In this document: piece after piece, positions 11,738-22,056 of the stretch
How positions within the stretch are numbered: position 1 is the first letter of the stretch
How the letters are laid out: each line of letters starts with the position of its first letter
Origin: Conoideocrella luteorostrata
Taxonomy: Eukaryota; Ascomycota; Sordariomycetes; Hypocreales; Clavicipitaceae
DNA length: 64,000 bases
Assembly (NCBI GenBank): GCA_032433595.1
Contig: JASWJB010000136.1
Span: 40,924-104,923 of the forward strand
Reading direction: 5' to 3'
Made by a program: the position numbers and the translations under genes
Notes under the pieces: generated by a model
Told to the model about the DNA's origin: nothing
Seen by the model: only the letters and a program-made list of their open reading frames with translations
Databases searched by the model: none

Positions 11738-14736
11738 AGACGAATTATATGGACACGTTTTGCAGTAATGTGCTGTTGAAGAATGCAACAACGGGATTGT
11801 CATTCATCCTCACTCTATCGGTGGCTGTTTATTGAAACCTATGTATATTAAGGAGTGCGCCATAGAGGTTACGTGTAGCACATGTTATCATACAGCTTAT
11901 AGAATAGAAGATAGCAAAAAAGGCGCGACGCCTTTGGAGCTGACGCCAATTTGCTAACATCATTTGGCTTGTATAGAAATAATACTCGAGCGTAGAGTCT
12001 TTGAAACCGAACCCCGACGAAATCGGATCCATCTATTATGACTAGGTGATATACCAGTACGCGCATGATCTGTATCACAATCATTCTCTCTTCCGCTATG
12101 TAGGTATCTAGTTACTCTGCATTCAAAACAGTAAATGGAACTGTAACTGCTTGGAAGAAAATGCAAGGAGGTTTGTTGGGGGCGAGCCAATGTAATTTCC
12201 ACAAATCCAACCTGTTTCCAGGGCCCCGGCCCTGGTCTGGGATCTGTGTGACGAACCATGGGTACCGTGCTGGAACAGTCTCAAAATGTTATCACTGAGA
12301 AACAAGAATCTGTGCAGAACTTGGCGCTTGTGGGCAAACAATCCCCAACTAAGCCTCGCGCTCGCAGCTCAAAACGTCCAAGTGCTTCATAGGCTGTGAG
12401 GCAACGGGGAAATAGCATCAACTACGCGTGGATCAATACTGCCACAGACTATCCCCTTTACTCTAAGTGGCGGCTTTATTGGAAACCACAATGATTTGTT
12501 TGTGTCTGAAGTGGTGTGCATGCTAGCCACCTGCTTCCGCGGCTTTCCGTAATGGTAGTGTACCTCCCTGTGTTGTTGGCGAGACCACGGAGTAGACTGG
12601 GAATCAAGATGACGAATTCATAATTGCTGGGTGGCGTTTGTCAGTCGTGTCCTACATCCTAAAACCGCAGAGGCAAGACACATCCATGCGGATGTACGGC
12701 CTTTTGGCTGCTTGTCATCTCCGATGCCGTGTGGTACGGAAACTGTACAATAGAAGTCGTGGTCTCAGGAATAAGCATACGTGTACGGAGTACTCCGCAT
12801 ACGTTCAAGTATGGTCGAGCCTCAGAAGCCCGCGCCGAATGCATGAGACAAGGCGCCCCAGTACGGCCGCGTTTGAGCTATTGTAAGACAAGTACTCCGT
12901 AATGGCGAAGCCGACACGCTTACGAACCAGCTACTCTCGACCAACAAAATCACAGTTCAAGCTTTTCAACATATGTGAGACGGCAGGGGGCTACATGAAG
13001 TTGATTACTCCGTAGTCTTGACGGACTTCAAGGGTTCAGCCTGCATGCATCCCCATCCCGCTTGAGAATAATCGGAATTATGGAGAAATCAGGACCCGTT
13101 TCCCACTGCAGCAAACGCAGCGGGCCGAACACTGTTGTAATTACTAGTAGCATTCCAGACTCAAATCAGCATGGAAACCTAGCGTCTGACCCAAGCCCCA
13201 AGCACTGCATCCAATCCGGTTCGGCCACTTCGGGCACTGCCGGTGGCTCCCGACCCATCTGAGCAGGCGGCTTGAGATTATTTGCCCAAAATGCTGCGCC
13301 AGGGATCACCGGATCATTGACCCGAGTGAGCATCATGGACATACTCCGTAAAATGGCAGCAATATTCGTCAAGTCATTCTGCCTCTTATCATGTCGGCTC
13401 GAGGCTGCTCAGCCGCTGACTTACTTTTCCTTATTGATCCGCATATTTGTCATGCTTATAATGCAGAAGAACGAGTCACTCGCCAAGCCCAAAATGAACG
13501 TGCCTATGGCCGTTGAAAGGGGGGGGGCGTGATTGTAGAAGTTGCCGCCTCGGAAAAGAAGATGAACAAAGCCCTGATCCAGCGCATCAGCAGGAAATGT
13601 GACTATGAGATTTTCACCAAGATAGATATTGGTACCAGTCACGACCGCTTTGCCGCGCGATACGAGCATTAAAAAAAATTCACCGTTCAGATAGGTCCAG
13701 GAACTTGCAACTTAAGCTTGCGGCTTATGCAGGAGACTTTCCGGGAGATTTTGCGAGAAACCTAGCTTTTGACAGACATGTACGGAGTGCTCTCGGATCT
13801 TGACCCCTATGGCGCATTCCATAAGCTCCGTGACATCCTCGGTGTAATATCAAGCATACGATCATTGATAGTGAAAAGTTGGGCACACACGTGCCATGAT
13901 CCACCATTGTGCTGTGAGACGGTCATCTCAGCAAATCGCATTCTAGGGACAGGTGAGGCATAAGCTGACAATGCCACGTTTCTTGTCCATGCACCTATAG
14001 ATCTGGGCATTGGGCTTTGCCGCGCAGACACGCTAGACAAGGGAATTATGAGACAATGTGACCAGAACTCATCCCTGCAGAAAGCATGCAGCGCAGTTTC
14101 CTCTTCCTGGCGCACGACGTTTACAAATGATCAGCAGCCGATCGGACCGCAGTTTCGTTTGGTTTAAACTGGCAAGAACGTCAGAAGTGTGTCTGGCTCA
14201 AAAATATTTGCATTGTGGGTTACAGTTTGACTGGCCGTGATTGAGTGCGCCGGAGTGTCCGCCTTCGCAGGCAGACCAAAACCGTCCAAAATCCCTACCC
14301 AGCTGACTGCTGAGTCGATATGACTCGACGTTCCAGCACGCATTGTCGTTTGTTTTACATGTTTCATCACATGCAGTCCGTTGATGCTCAAAGTCGAATT
14401 TTATTTGCAGAATCAGACCCAGTCCTTGTGTGTAGTGGGATCACTGACAGTGATTAACGTGATACTGTCAGGTTGGCTAATTAGGCGTAGTGCTAGTTAC
14501 CGAGTAGCAACAACCGTGGAATTCTAGCATCTGTACGGAGTAATAAAGGCTCCAAAGACCCGCCGAGGCAGACATCAGACGGGGTCGAAGGCCAAAAGAA
14601 GCCCCTTGGAAAACCAAAGAGTGGAGCTGTGTAGTCATCCCTGCAAGACACGCAACGCAGATTCACATTGTGTGAAATGAATTTGTCTGGTTAGACTTGA
14701 CGAGGATTGGAGAAGGTAGCACCGCCTCGCATTCCA

Positions 14737-14750
14737 CCTACCTAGGTAGG
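14737..14750. repeat. Perfect 14-bp palindrome CCTACCTAGGTAGG
   Basis: Read directly; the sequence equals its own reverse complement. A related shorter palindrome TACCTAGGTA lies at 28452-28461. Both are in gene-free DNA. Function is unknown. Confidence 0.8.
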
Positions 14751-16229
14751 TTAAAGAGGAGATGGACAGATCCCGAAATTGACGGGGCTCCACCTTCCCA
14801 TACTTGTTTTCTCGACCATTGTTTGCACACACGCAAGCAAACCGGGTCAGCAAACACGGCGTTACTCCAATTATCAAAGGCAGGGATCTCCTGATGTTGT
14901 AGACAAACGACTGATCGTCACCCAACCCCGACGGGATCTTTGACAGGAGGGAGCTGTACGGGAGAGTAGTGCTCCGTATCTTGCACCGTCATGGTTTGGT
15001 GGTAGTATTTGGTTGGGCAGGCCAGAAGGATGGAGTCGCTGGATTTCTCCATAATAGAGATTTGTGAACTGCTGGCTGCCTCATCTTGCATGCTAGTCAA
15101 TGCAAGGCGCAGGGCTGTCACGATGATGTCAGCTCCAAGAATGGAAATTCAACTAACAGGGCAACACACTCCCTCGCTCTTGCTGACAGATCGTGTGTTT
15201 CGCTCTCTGATATTGCGCTCTGTACAAGAAAGATTTACGCGCTGATAAGTTGTACGTGTAGATAGCCTTCTTAGATTCTTGATAGTCTTGTCACCTTTCA
15301 ACAATGCGCGCCCAGCCGACTGCAGTTATTGGAGGAGTTTCCTTCAAGGACACAGCAGGTCTTAGACCAAATGGGGCGGCGGCCCGCTTCTTTCAGCTCT
15401 AGACTGCAGAGCTGTCTTCTGAAATCCGGGGCCTGTTCTTGGAGGCTTGGTGGCAAATCGTCGTCAGAAGTATGGTTCAGATGTTTGTCAGATGCCTCAA
15501 TCCGACATGCTGAGACTTTGATAAGCATTTGGCCCCGTCTTGGCGAACTTTGATGCTTCGAAGCAACCATGATGTGTAGAAGTCATCGAATTGCATTGTA
15601 CACGCACACCCATAGTACATATACAATATGCGTGCACGGAACCCTGCCGCCATGCAATTCGTATTACCGCCCGTTCCGACGCGGTGGCTCTGCACTAGCG
15701 GTGTTCTGGGTCTCTCGATGCTGCGGGCCAGCGTGTGTGCAGGTGTCTGTTTGGTGCAATTAACTTATTATGCGCTGCAACATCCACGCCATGGCGACCC
15801 GCTACCGTGTCTCTGGAAACACGCCAGTCCCGTTTCATCAGTGTCTTTGACCAGGATCGATGCCATGCTAGTCAAGACTCCATGGGATTTGGCTCGGCTG
15901 TCTCCCCTGAGCTCTGTGGTTGGAGGAGTAAAGGGTAAAAGTTTATTGGGTCGTCCAATACTAACGGGGCGAAAATACCTTGTGCCGCTACATGAGTTAG
16001 TGTTTAAGCAAGTCTTTGAGGGTGGGCAGGCAGACGTACGTATTTGTACATCAGAAACGACTCAGCAGCCAAGGGGGGAGGTGAGGAGTAGGATAAAGAG
16101 GAGGAGTGAGTATGGAGTCGAAGTCCGTGAAAGAGGAAGGCGAGCCGAAACCGAGAGAGAGCGGACGAGAGTAGCCGATGTTCCCTTCAAACTAGTTACT
16201 TAGTACTTACGTATGTGGTCAGGAACGAA

Positions 16230-17065
16230 TGACACACCACCTGCCCTCCTCTTGCACCTTGCGCTCCAACCTGGACCAAGCATTTGATCAATTTCGAGCA
16301 TTCGCTTCATCCTCTCCCTTGCCCCTAATCATCATCGCCAAACCATATAAATATTTCACACATAGAACCCACCTTCAAGGGTTGCTCGAACAACTTCATG
16401 ACGCTAACACCCTTGCCGTATTCCTTGCTTTCTGTTACATCACCTTCCCCAAGAACAACCTACCGCCAAAAGCCGAAGTCACTTTGAGCTACATCCATAC
16501 GTCGGGTGTATACATACAACAGCCACCTCCTGTCTTCGTTTGCAGGTCTGGGACGCTTGTCCTCCCGTCATAGGTCCAACCTTTGTTCAACATCGACTCC
16601 GTTTGAAGCAGGCTTCTACAGGGTCATACCCGACACAAAACTCTCGCACTGCGCAGATTCTCCAGACTTAAATACTTGAGTTCTCGACCGATTGTTTCTC
16701 TATAATCTGCCTGTCATATCTGAGCATTCGCCACATCCGCAAAAGCTGTCATATACTGCAGAATCAGCCAAGCCTTTGCAACTAGTGTTTTCAACGTCAG
16801 TTCGTTGAATCGTCCTTTTGCATCAGTCATTTCGATGAAATTCATCAGCTGAATATAGAGACTCCGAGAGTAGGTACTTCACCGTTGGCACCAGAAGAAC
16901 CTTGATGTCCTTTTGGGTAGACTCCATCCAGACCATCAATGCCTGTATGCTAATTTTGAGGAAGATTCCCTATAAGCAACGTTATCCCAAGAGGCCGCGA
17001 CCATCACCTATCACGACTAAATCTCGAACTATCATTACGTAACCGCTGTTGCGCGTACAGACACG
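16230..17065 (+). promoter_or_regulatory. Probable promoter and long 5' leader of the 52-residue gene
   Basis: CT-rich blocks at about 16235-16330 precede TATAAATA at 16346-16353. After this, roughly 700 nt are free of convincing coding potential up to the ATG at 17066. CT blocks followed by a TATA-like box and a long leader are common at highly or developmentally regulated fungal genes. The assignment is inference; a spliced leader is possible. Confidence 0.35.
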
Positions 17066-17224
17066 ATGTCAAACTCTTGCCTGCACTCTTTCATCCTCAT
17101 GAAATCCGACAGCACTCTTGTGCAATGGATGTGTAAGCACTGTCGCTCGGGACCGCACTGGATGATTTTCGAATGCGTTTACTGCAAACTCCACGTTTGC
17201 CGTGCTTGCACCCAGGCGGCATAA
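17066..17224 (+). CDS. Small Cys-rich, probably zinc-binding protein (52 residues)
   Basis: A short uninterrupted frame starts MSNSCLHSFILMKSD and ends CTQAA. It has four paired-Cys positions: WMCKHC, ECVYC and HVCRAC, plus single Cys and His residues (C5, H7, H31, H43). The spacing is like a small zinc ribbon or RING-like knuckle. There is no signal peptide, so it is not a typical secreted effector. The pattern W-x-C-x2-C-x-SGPHW, then C-x2-C, then C-x2-C resembles, as far as I recall, a family of short conserved proteins of unknown function in filamentous ascomycetes; I could not verify this. The context supports a real gene: a long pyrimidine-rich leader with a TATA box lies upstream and an AT-rich 3' flank with T-rich runs (about 17428-17450) downstream. 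Molecular function is unknown. Confidence 0.6.
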   Translation: MSNSCLHSFILMKSDSTLVQWMCKHCRSGPHWMIFECVYCKLHVCRACTQAA

Positions 17225-18704
17225 ATGCTCAAGAAGAAAATCACAGCACAATTAGCGAAGGTCTTGTGGCCCTTCAAAAAAGGTGAAGAAGAATATGCAC
17301 CAGTCCGAACATTGGGCACACTTGAGACGTTCATGGTTCTCACAGACAATGCATCACGTTACAACACAAGCTTACAGGTTCTTGTGAGGTGCAAGAAGCG
17401 TTTTTAGTTAGGCTTCTTGCCAGGATTTTTATTTTCTTTCTTTTTATATATAGACATTTGCTCAGGCAATACTAACGTGATAACGCATTGAGGCGCATAG
17501 AGACTTGGTTTGTACGAAATACACTGGATCGGTTCGGAACTAGACAGCGCTGATAGCCCAGGTTGAGGTAATAAACGGCGGATAAAAGTATTTACTGCAA
17601 GCTCTACTATGTTCTTTCACGTACAAAGTGAATTTCTCTTGTCGTAGGTGGAGACTAGCAAAGTATTAAGGAAGTCGATGCATCAGCGGAACATTTGACT
17701 AAGCCTTTTCGCCCTCTATGGCAAGTATCCCGACGTTCGATAGCTGCCAGTCTGCGCACTCGTATTTCGTTCCGTCTCTTTTCGTCTGCGTAAAGAATCT
17801 CAAACTATTCTCTCTGATCATCAACTCTAAACAAGCGTCATAAGAGGTGTTTGCCGTTCCAACTAGTGTAACCAGACTGCGACACCAAACTGAAGCTCGA
17901 AAGATGTTCTAGAAATGCCAAATTCCATTGAATTCTGAGACATGTGGCTGTAACTACAACCCAAGTTGTACAAAAAAAAACTTCCCCAGTAGCCCATGCA
18001 TCCTAGCGTAGCGGTAAAATTGTTGCTTTCTCCGAGAAGTGTACTCCGTAGTACAGGTCTCCCTTGTGTGTCGCGAGATGTAAAGCAAATTTTTTTCGTA
18101 CGGTCGAAAACGCCGACCTGCTTGGTGTAACCGTGAATGCAAATCAAACACCGCCAAAGTAACCTGACAAGATGTTTTGAGCCGTTGTAGTATACAACAG
18201 ACTGTGAGACGAGGGGGTTTTTTTTTCCCACAGGGGGGGTAGGAAGATGAGAATGCTCTTTGCCAAGCGAGATTGCAACTTCAGACAAAGCAAACTTAGC
18301 TGAACTGAGTTTGATAAATATGTACGGAGTAGCAGTGCTGACTACGGATCTCTGTGTTCCTATATTTGTTTTGAGCATGGCTCAGCAAGAGACTGAGCGT
18401 AACGGGTCTTGTCGATGAAGGAATTTGTGCCTTGGCCTGATTCGCTGTATCCTCGATCGCCACTGAAGCTTTTGCTGGTCTGTGCCAAGCTGTAACGTGG
18501 CCCGACGAAGCAACGCATGTGTACATGTACATACGGAGTAGTAGAGCGGACGATAACATGATGTGGGTTTTCATGTTTCCCGTCCAGGCAAGACATTGCG
18601 GCACTGTCAATCTGTTCTGGTTTTTATATCGCCGAGCCAGGACAGAATTGTCTAGCTTAGGCATGCTGCTTCTGTTCCGGTCCGATTGCCACGAAAGGCG
18701 TTGT
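17225..18704. other. Intergenic, no gene seen
   Basis: The left part is the AT-rich 3' flank of the small Cys-rich gene; the right part is the 3' flank of the MOSC gene. Three perfect copies of the 9-bp motif lie at 18042-18050, 18324-18332 and 18532-18540. Open frames on the minus strand here show no family features. Confidence 0.5.
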
Positions 18705-19803
18705 TTATTCCATGTGATAGAATTGGGGCTGCGCGTTTTTAGAGCGCAAGGGCCAATCAAAAATCGGTCTTTCATCTGCGCGTTTTGTGACTGTGATATC
18801 GTCGCCTACTAGGAGTGTCATGTTTTCTTGCTCATCTATCAAGAAACCGTACTTTCCGAAGACAGGAGAGTATTTCGCGCCCTTGTCAACCCGCCTATCG
18901 GACATGAGCTTCTTGAGGACGGTCCCTCTTTCACCGTCGGCGATTTTGCCAGTGTCGTAGTCGACATTGAGGGATGTACAACGATTACACATTTTTGTTA
19001 GTGTGAGGAAAGGGGTGTTGTTAGTGGAGAGTTCGGCCCAGAAATCCTCGTCAAATTCAGACTCGCCATCAATGACGATGTTTGGCCGAAAGGCTGTTAT
19101 TTCGATATCGCTGGACGGCAGTCTGGCTTGTATATTGGCGAGGGATTTCTCACTCACGACAAGAAAAGGGGCAAGATCGCTGAAGGTAATCCAAGGCGGA
19201 TCCTTACTTCGCTGCGAGTTCCCGGTGGCGTATCCGGACAAAGTGGAAAGCCAGCCTTGCTGCCGAGGAGGGCCATCTAATCGAGGAGCATATGTGCCAA
19301 GAACTGGACGTCGTCCGTCTCCAATGTATACCAGTATAGCTTTGAAGCCGAAGCATGCTGAGAACCAGTCATTGTAGCGGGCATCCATTCTGTACGCCTT
19401 CACCATACTGAGATGTAGATCAATGTCTACGGTCTCCAGATCAGACTTGTCTGGGTGAAGGGGAACCTCCAGAACAACATTTTGATGTGGAAGAGCCGGC
19501 AGGATAGGTTTCTTGGGGGTGAGATACGACACGTATATTTTGTCTCCGACAATGTCCTGCTTGAACAGCCCACATTCGTGGTTCTTATCGATTTGCACCT
19601 TGGTGAGTTTGGAAGGGTCTGTATCATCGACACGCATTATTATGAAACGTCGATCATATTGAACGCCTTGGGGTGTGAGCCGGGCTTTGCTGAGACGAAT
19701 TGGCCGCAACGCTTTGATGGGATAGACATATATCTGACCACAACATGTTAATGAACGAAGACTAACCAAGAGTGAGGGCAGCCCCTACCGCAGTTACTTT
19801 CAT
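18705..19803 (-). CDS. MOSC-domain protein (mARC-like, molybdenum cofactor sulfurase C-terminal type)
   Basis: Two exons: a 15-nt first exon 19803-19789 (MKVTA) and 19733-18705, giving 347 residues. The N-terminus after splicing reads MKVTA-IYVYPIKALRPI, the typical opening of the MOSC N-terminal beta-barrel. FRPNIVIDG and MCNRCTSLNVD follow in the MOSC domain; the Cys in this region is the one that coordinates molybdenum in mARC-type enzymes. GKYGFLID lies close to the end. The family binds molybdenum cofactor and includes N-hydroxylated-compound reductases and sulfur carriers; the exact substrate cannot be told from sequence. The ATG at 19803 is chosen because it gives the conserved start and correct phase with a GTAGGG donor. 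The gene follows the formamidase on the same strand, separated by about 640 bp, too far to argue for co-transcription. Confidence 0.9.
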
Positions 19804-20439
19804 ATTGGCTCAGGGAAGTGCTTGAATTAACCTAAAATGGAATTCGCGCAGGACGAATATGGCCTCATCAATGTGTTTGTGCAAGTTTCAAAGGGCCAGC
19901 ACTGGACGGGCATGGCCAAGGTTACTGAGTGAAGATTGAATTCGCCTCGTGTAAGGCATTTGATCTTTCCCATAAAGCGGGGTTTGTAAGGCGCAAAGGG
20001 CGCGCAAAGGGCGCGCAAAGCAGAGGGCGAGCAAGACTGAAGTCGGGGCAATTCACGGCGTGACTGCCACACCATCTCGAGTATGGAATAGTTCAACTAC
20101 TAAAGCTCCAGCGGTCCCTGCAGACAGCTCCGAGTCCCTGAGCTGACAATTAGGTTGAGGAGCGACTGAGCGATGGTGAGGAAGAGCTCCACTAGGTCAA
20201 ATACCCCATTGTTGTTATGTCGAATCCCGCTGCATCAGCCGGTGAAACTCGCATTAACGATTAACGATTAACGATTAACAATTGTAGCAGTTAGCTGGTT
20301 TTAGAATGGATTTAGGATGGATTCTTGACTGAAAACTGGTCCTTGCATCGTGCATGCAGATGGATAATTCGGAGCGTGTAGTTTCGTTCATCCAGTTCCT
20401 CAACGCCACAACCTACAGACCATGTCACTTAAATGGCGC
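19804..20439. other. Intergenic with a heptamer repeat
   Basis: Separates the formamidase 3' end from the MOSC gene start. It contains about four copies of ATTAACG at 20253-20282 and a near-duplicate GGCGCGCAAAG pair near 20000. No gene is seen. Confidence 0.5.
20253..20282. repeat. Tandem heptamer (ATTAACG)n, about four copies
   Basis: Direct reading shows ATTAACG repeated with a partial last unit. It is too short and isolated to be telomeric and has no known role; it is probably a minisatellite-like slip repeat downstream of the formamidase gene. Confidence 0.8.
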
Positions 20440-21402
20440 TCAGTTATCTCCGCCCGCGCCCACGAAAATGCTCAAGGGAATAGAACATGCCACAGCATAG
20501 TGAGGCATATCTACTGCTTCCACAATCTTCAAATCCGCAACTACTGAGCATAGCATGTATGCATCCTCTCGGCCCAGTCCTTTCTCCCCCACAAGCCAGT
20601 CAATTGCGCCTCGAAGACCCTTCTTTGTCGCTTCGAGAAGGTTTGCGTCAATTCCAACAGTCGCATACTCCTGCCCGCGGAAACTACTGGCACGGGTCTT
20701 GGGTTCCGACGAAGTCAGGTAATGGGGTGATTTAACCCAAGGTTTGTTCTTCTCCAGAGTAAGACGGAGACGGGCTTTCATAGGCGTCTCGATTGCAGTG
20801 CCGCAGACTTCACCGTCGCCTTGAGCGGCATGCCCATCGCCGCAGCTGAATAAGGCACCGGCTGTCTGGACAGGAAGATACAGGCTAGATCCTGCGGTAA
20901 TGTGCTTACAGTCAATGTTTCCGCCCCAATTATAAGGCGGAATTGTGCTCAATTCGCCATCTGTCGATGGTGCAAGCCCCATAACGCCTAGGAATGGCTG
21001 TGTAGGGACTCGAATGCCTGGCTTAAATTCAGTGTACCCGTCTGAAATAGTGCTCAGGTCCCATACTTTTAGATGAGGCCCAGGGAACTCATCACTCAGG
21101 AGACCGAAGTTGGGTAGGATGGCGGTCCAGCCATACGCTGCTGGCTTCAGCTCCAAGATATCGACGCGAAGAACATCGCCTGGCTCCGCTCCTTCTATGG
21201 CCACTGGCCCGAAAGCAGGATCTGCTTGACCTGGGTCTAGGCCAGGAAGCTCGCTTGGCTTGGTAGTCGGCGTTATTTGGTTATTGAAACCATCCCGGAG
21301 CTCGAAATCGACTTCTGCGCCTGATCTAATGTTAAGCACTGGCAGAATGTTCTTGGACCACCTCAGATGGATGTTGGCGTGGTTTATGTGAGGGTGGGCC
21401 AT
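20440..21402 (-). CDS. Acetamidase/formamidase family protein
   Basis: An intronless gene of 320 residues belonging to the FmdA/AmdA family, which hydrolyses formamide or short aliphatic amides to ammonia and the carboxylate. The N-terminal part has HIHLRWSKN-like strands in the form HANIHLRWSKNILP. The core shows VAIEGAEPGDVLRVDIL, then FLGVMGLAP, then the metal-site region CKHITAGSSLYLPV followed by GALFSCGDGHAAQGDGEVCG. These are the family's most conserved stretches and all key acidic and His positions look present. It is somewhat shorter than the 380-410 residues of bacterial formamidases. The reading frame opens MAHPHINHANIH. A GATAAG box lies at 21578-21583, about 180 bp upstream, suggesting nitrogen control by AreA/AreB-type factors; that is inference. 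Substrate preference cannot be settled. Confidence 0.92.
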   Translation of the reverse strand: MAHPHINHANIHLRWSKNILPVLNIRSGAEVDFELRDGFNNQITPTTKPSELPGLDPGQADPAFGPVAIEGAEPGDVLRVDILELKPAAYGWTAILPNFGLLSDEFPGPHLKVWDLSTISDGYTEFKPGIRVPTQPFLGVMGLAPSTDGELSTIPPYNWGGNIDCKHITAGSSLYLPVQTAGALFSCGDGHAAQGDGEVCGTAIETPMKARLRLTLEKNKPWVKSPHYLTSSEPKTRASSFRGQEYATVGIDANLLEATKKGLRGAIDWLVGEKGLGREDAYMLCSVVADLKIVEAVDMPHYAVACSIPLSIFVGAGGDN

Positions 21403-22056
21403 ATTGACCGGTGTAGGGTCAGGTCCAGCTAGGCGCTGGTCAAGCTACCGGTCAAGCCGACAAGGGAAATTAAGATGGAGAGGTGAGAAGGAATTCTCGG
21501 CTCATGAAGCCTTCCGGAATGATGGTTATTCGAAGGAAGTATGTCGAAGTTGGAACAAGGTAGAGATTTTACCAATCGATAAGCGCGCATAAGTAATCTG
21601 TAGAGCAAATTGCTCAGATGGGGTAAAGTGGACCGCATAGTACTAACGCCTGCCATTTTTGCATAAGAACACCCGGCTGCTGCAAAAAAGGGCAAGAACA
21701 AAATCCCCCGAGCCTGAAAACTGCTGAAATTTGGGACGACAATATCGTGAAGTGAACGAGCGAGATGCCGCCTATTTATGGCATTCGATTGCCTCAAAGC
21801 TCCAGTTGAAAGCTCCTACCTTGTCTTTGCCCTGGTTTTGAAGCAGAAAATCCCCAATGTACAAGTCATCGTAGATTGCAACAGTCGTAAGCAACAGCAC
21901 TCAATCACACAAACTGCCTTCCCGTTTGGTGGGGACCAATTGAGCCGACTGAGGGGAAATTTCTAGTACTTAAACGGTCTAGCTGCTCCTACTTTGCTTC
22001 AGATGTAAACTATTAGCCATTCACTTCCACAAAGCCTCAGCGTCTGAACCATCGTA
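21403..22056. other. Intergenic between formamidase and ABC transporter relic
   Basis: Divergent upstream regions of the formamidase gene and the ABC transporter remnant. Apart from the GATAAG box, nothing is recognised. Confidence 0.5.
21578..21583 (+). promoter_or_regulatory. GATAAG box upstream of formamidase
   Basis: A single GATAAG core lies about 180 bp upstream of the formamidase start. Fungal amidase genes are commonly under GATA-factor nitrogen control. A single hexamer is weak evidence. Confidence 0.3.

Larger units (their letters stand above)
11738..17065. other. Gene-poor interval of about 5.3 kb
   Basis: No recognisable protein domain is present on either strand. It contains several TACGGAGTA/TACTCCGTA motifs (12784, 12893, 13006, 13342, 14534) and a perfect palindrome CCTACCTAGGTAGG at 14737-14750. 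A 191-codon open frame at 15628-16203 (+) has no recognisable family. From about 16230 the sequence becomes pyrimidine-rich, with a TATAAATA at 16346-16353; this looks like the promoter and long leader of the small gene at 17066. Confidence 0.5.

Noticed and set aside
13166..13669. Possible two-exon minus-strand gene: a frame starting MLVSRGKAVVTG with a GTAAGT donor near 13430, continuing into a second frame to 13166.
   Set aside because: No family is recognisable, the acceptor is a poor GAG, and a perfect copy of the 9-bp intergenic motif (13342) lies within the second exon, whereas no supported coding exon in the window contains one.
15628..16203. 191-codon open frame on the plus strand.
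   Set aside because: Irregular composition, an Arg/Glu-rich end that reads as GA-rich DNA, no recognisable domain, and location just upstream of a probable promoter.
20253..20282. ATTAACG repeats considered as a telomere-like array.
   Set aside because: Only about four units, not TTAGGG, and flanked by ordinary genes on both sides.
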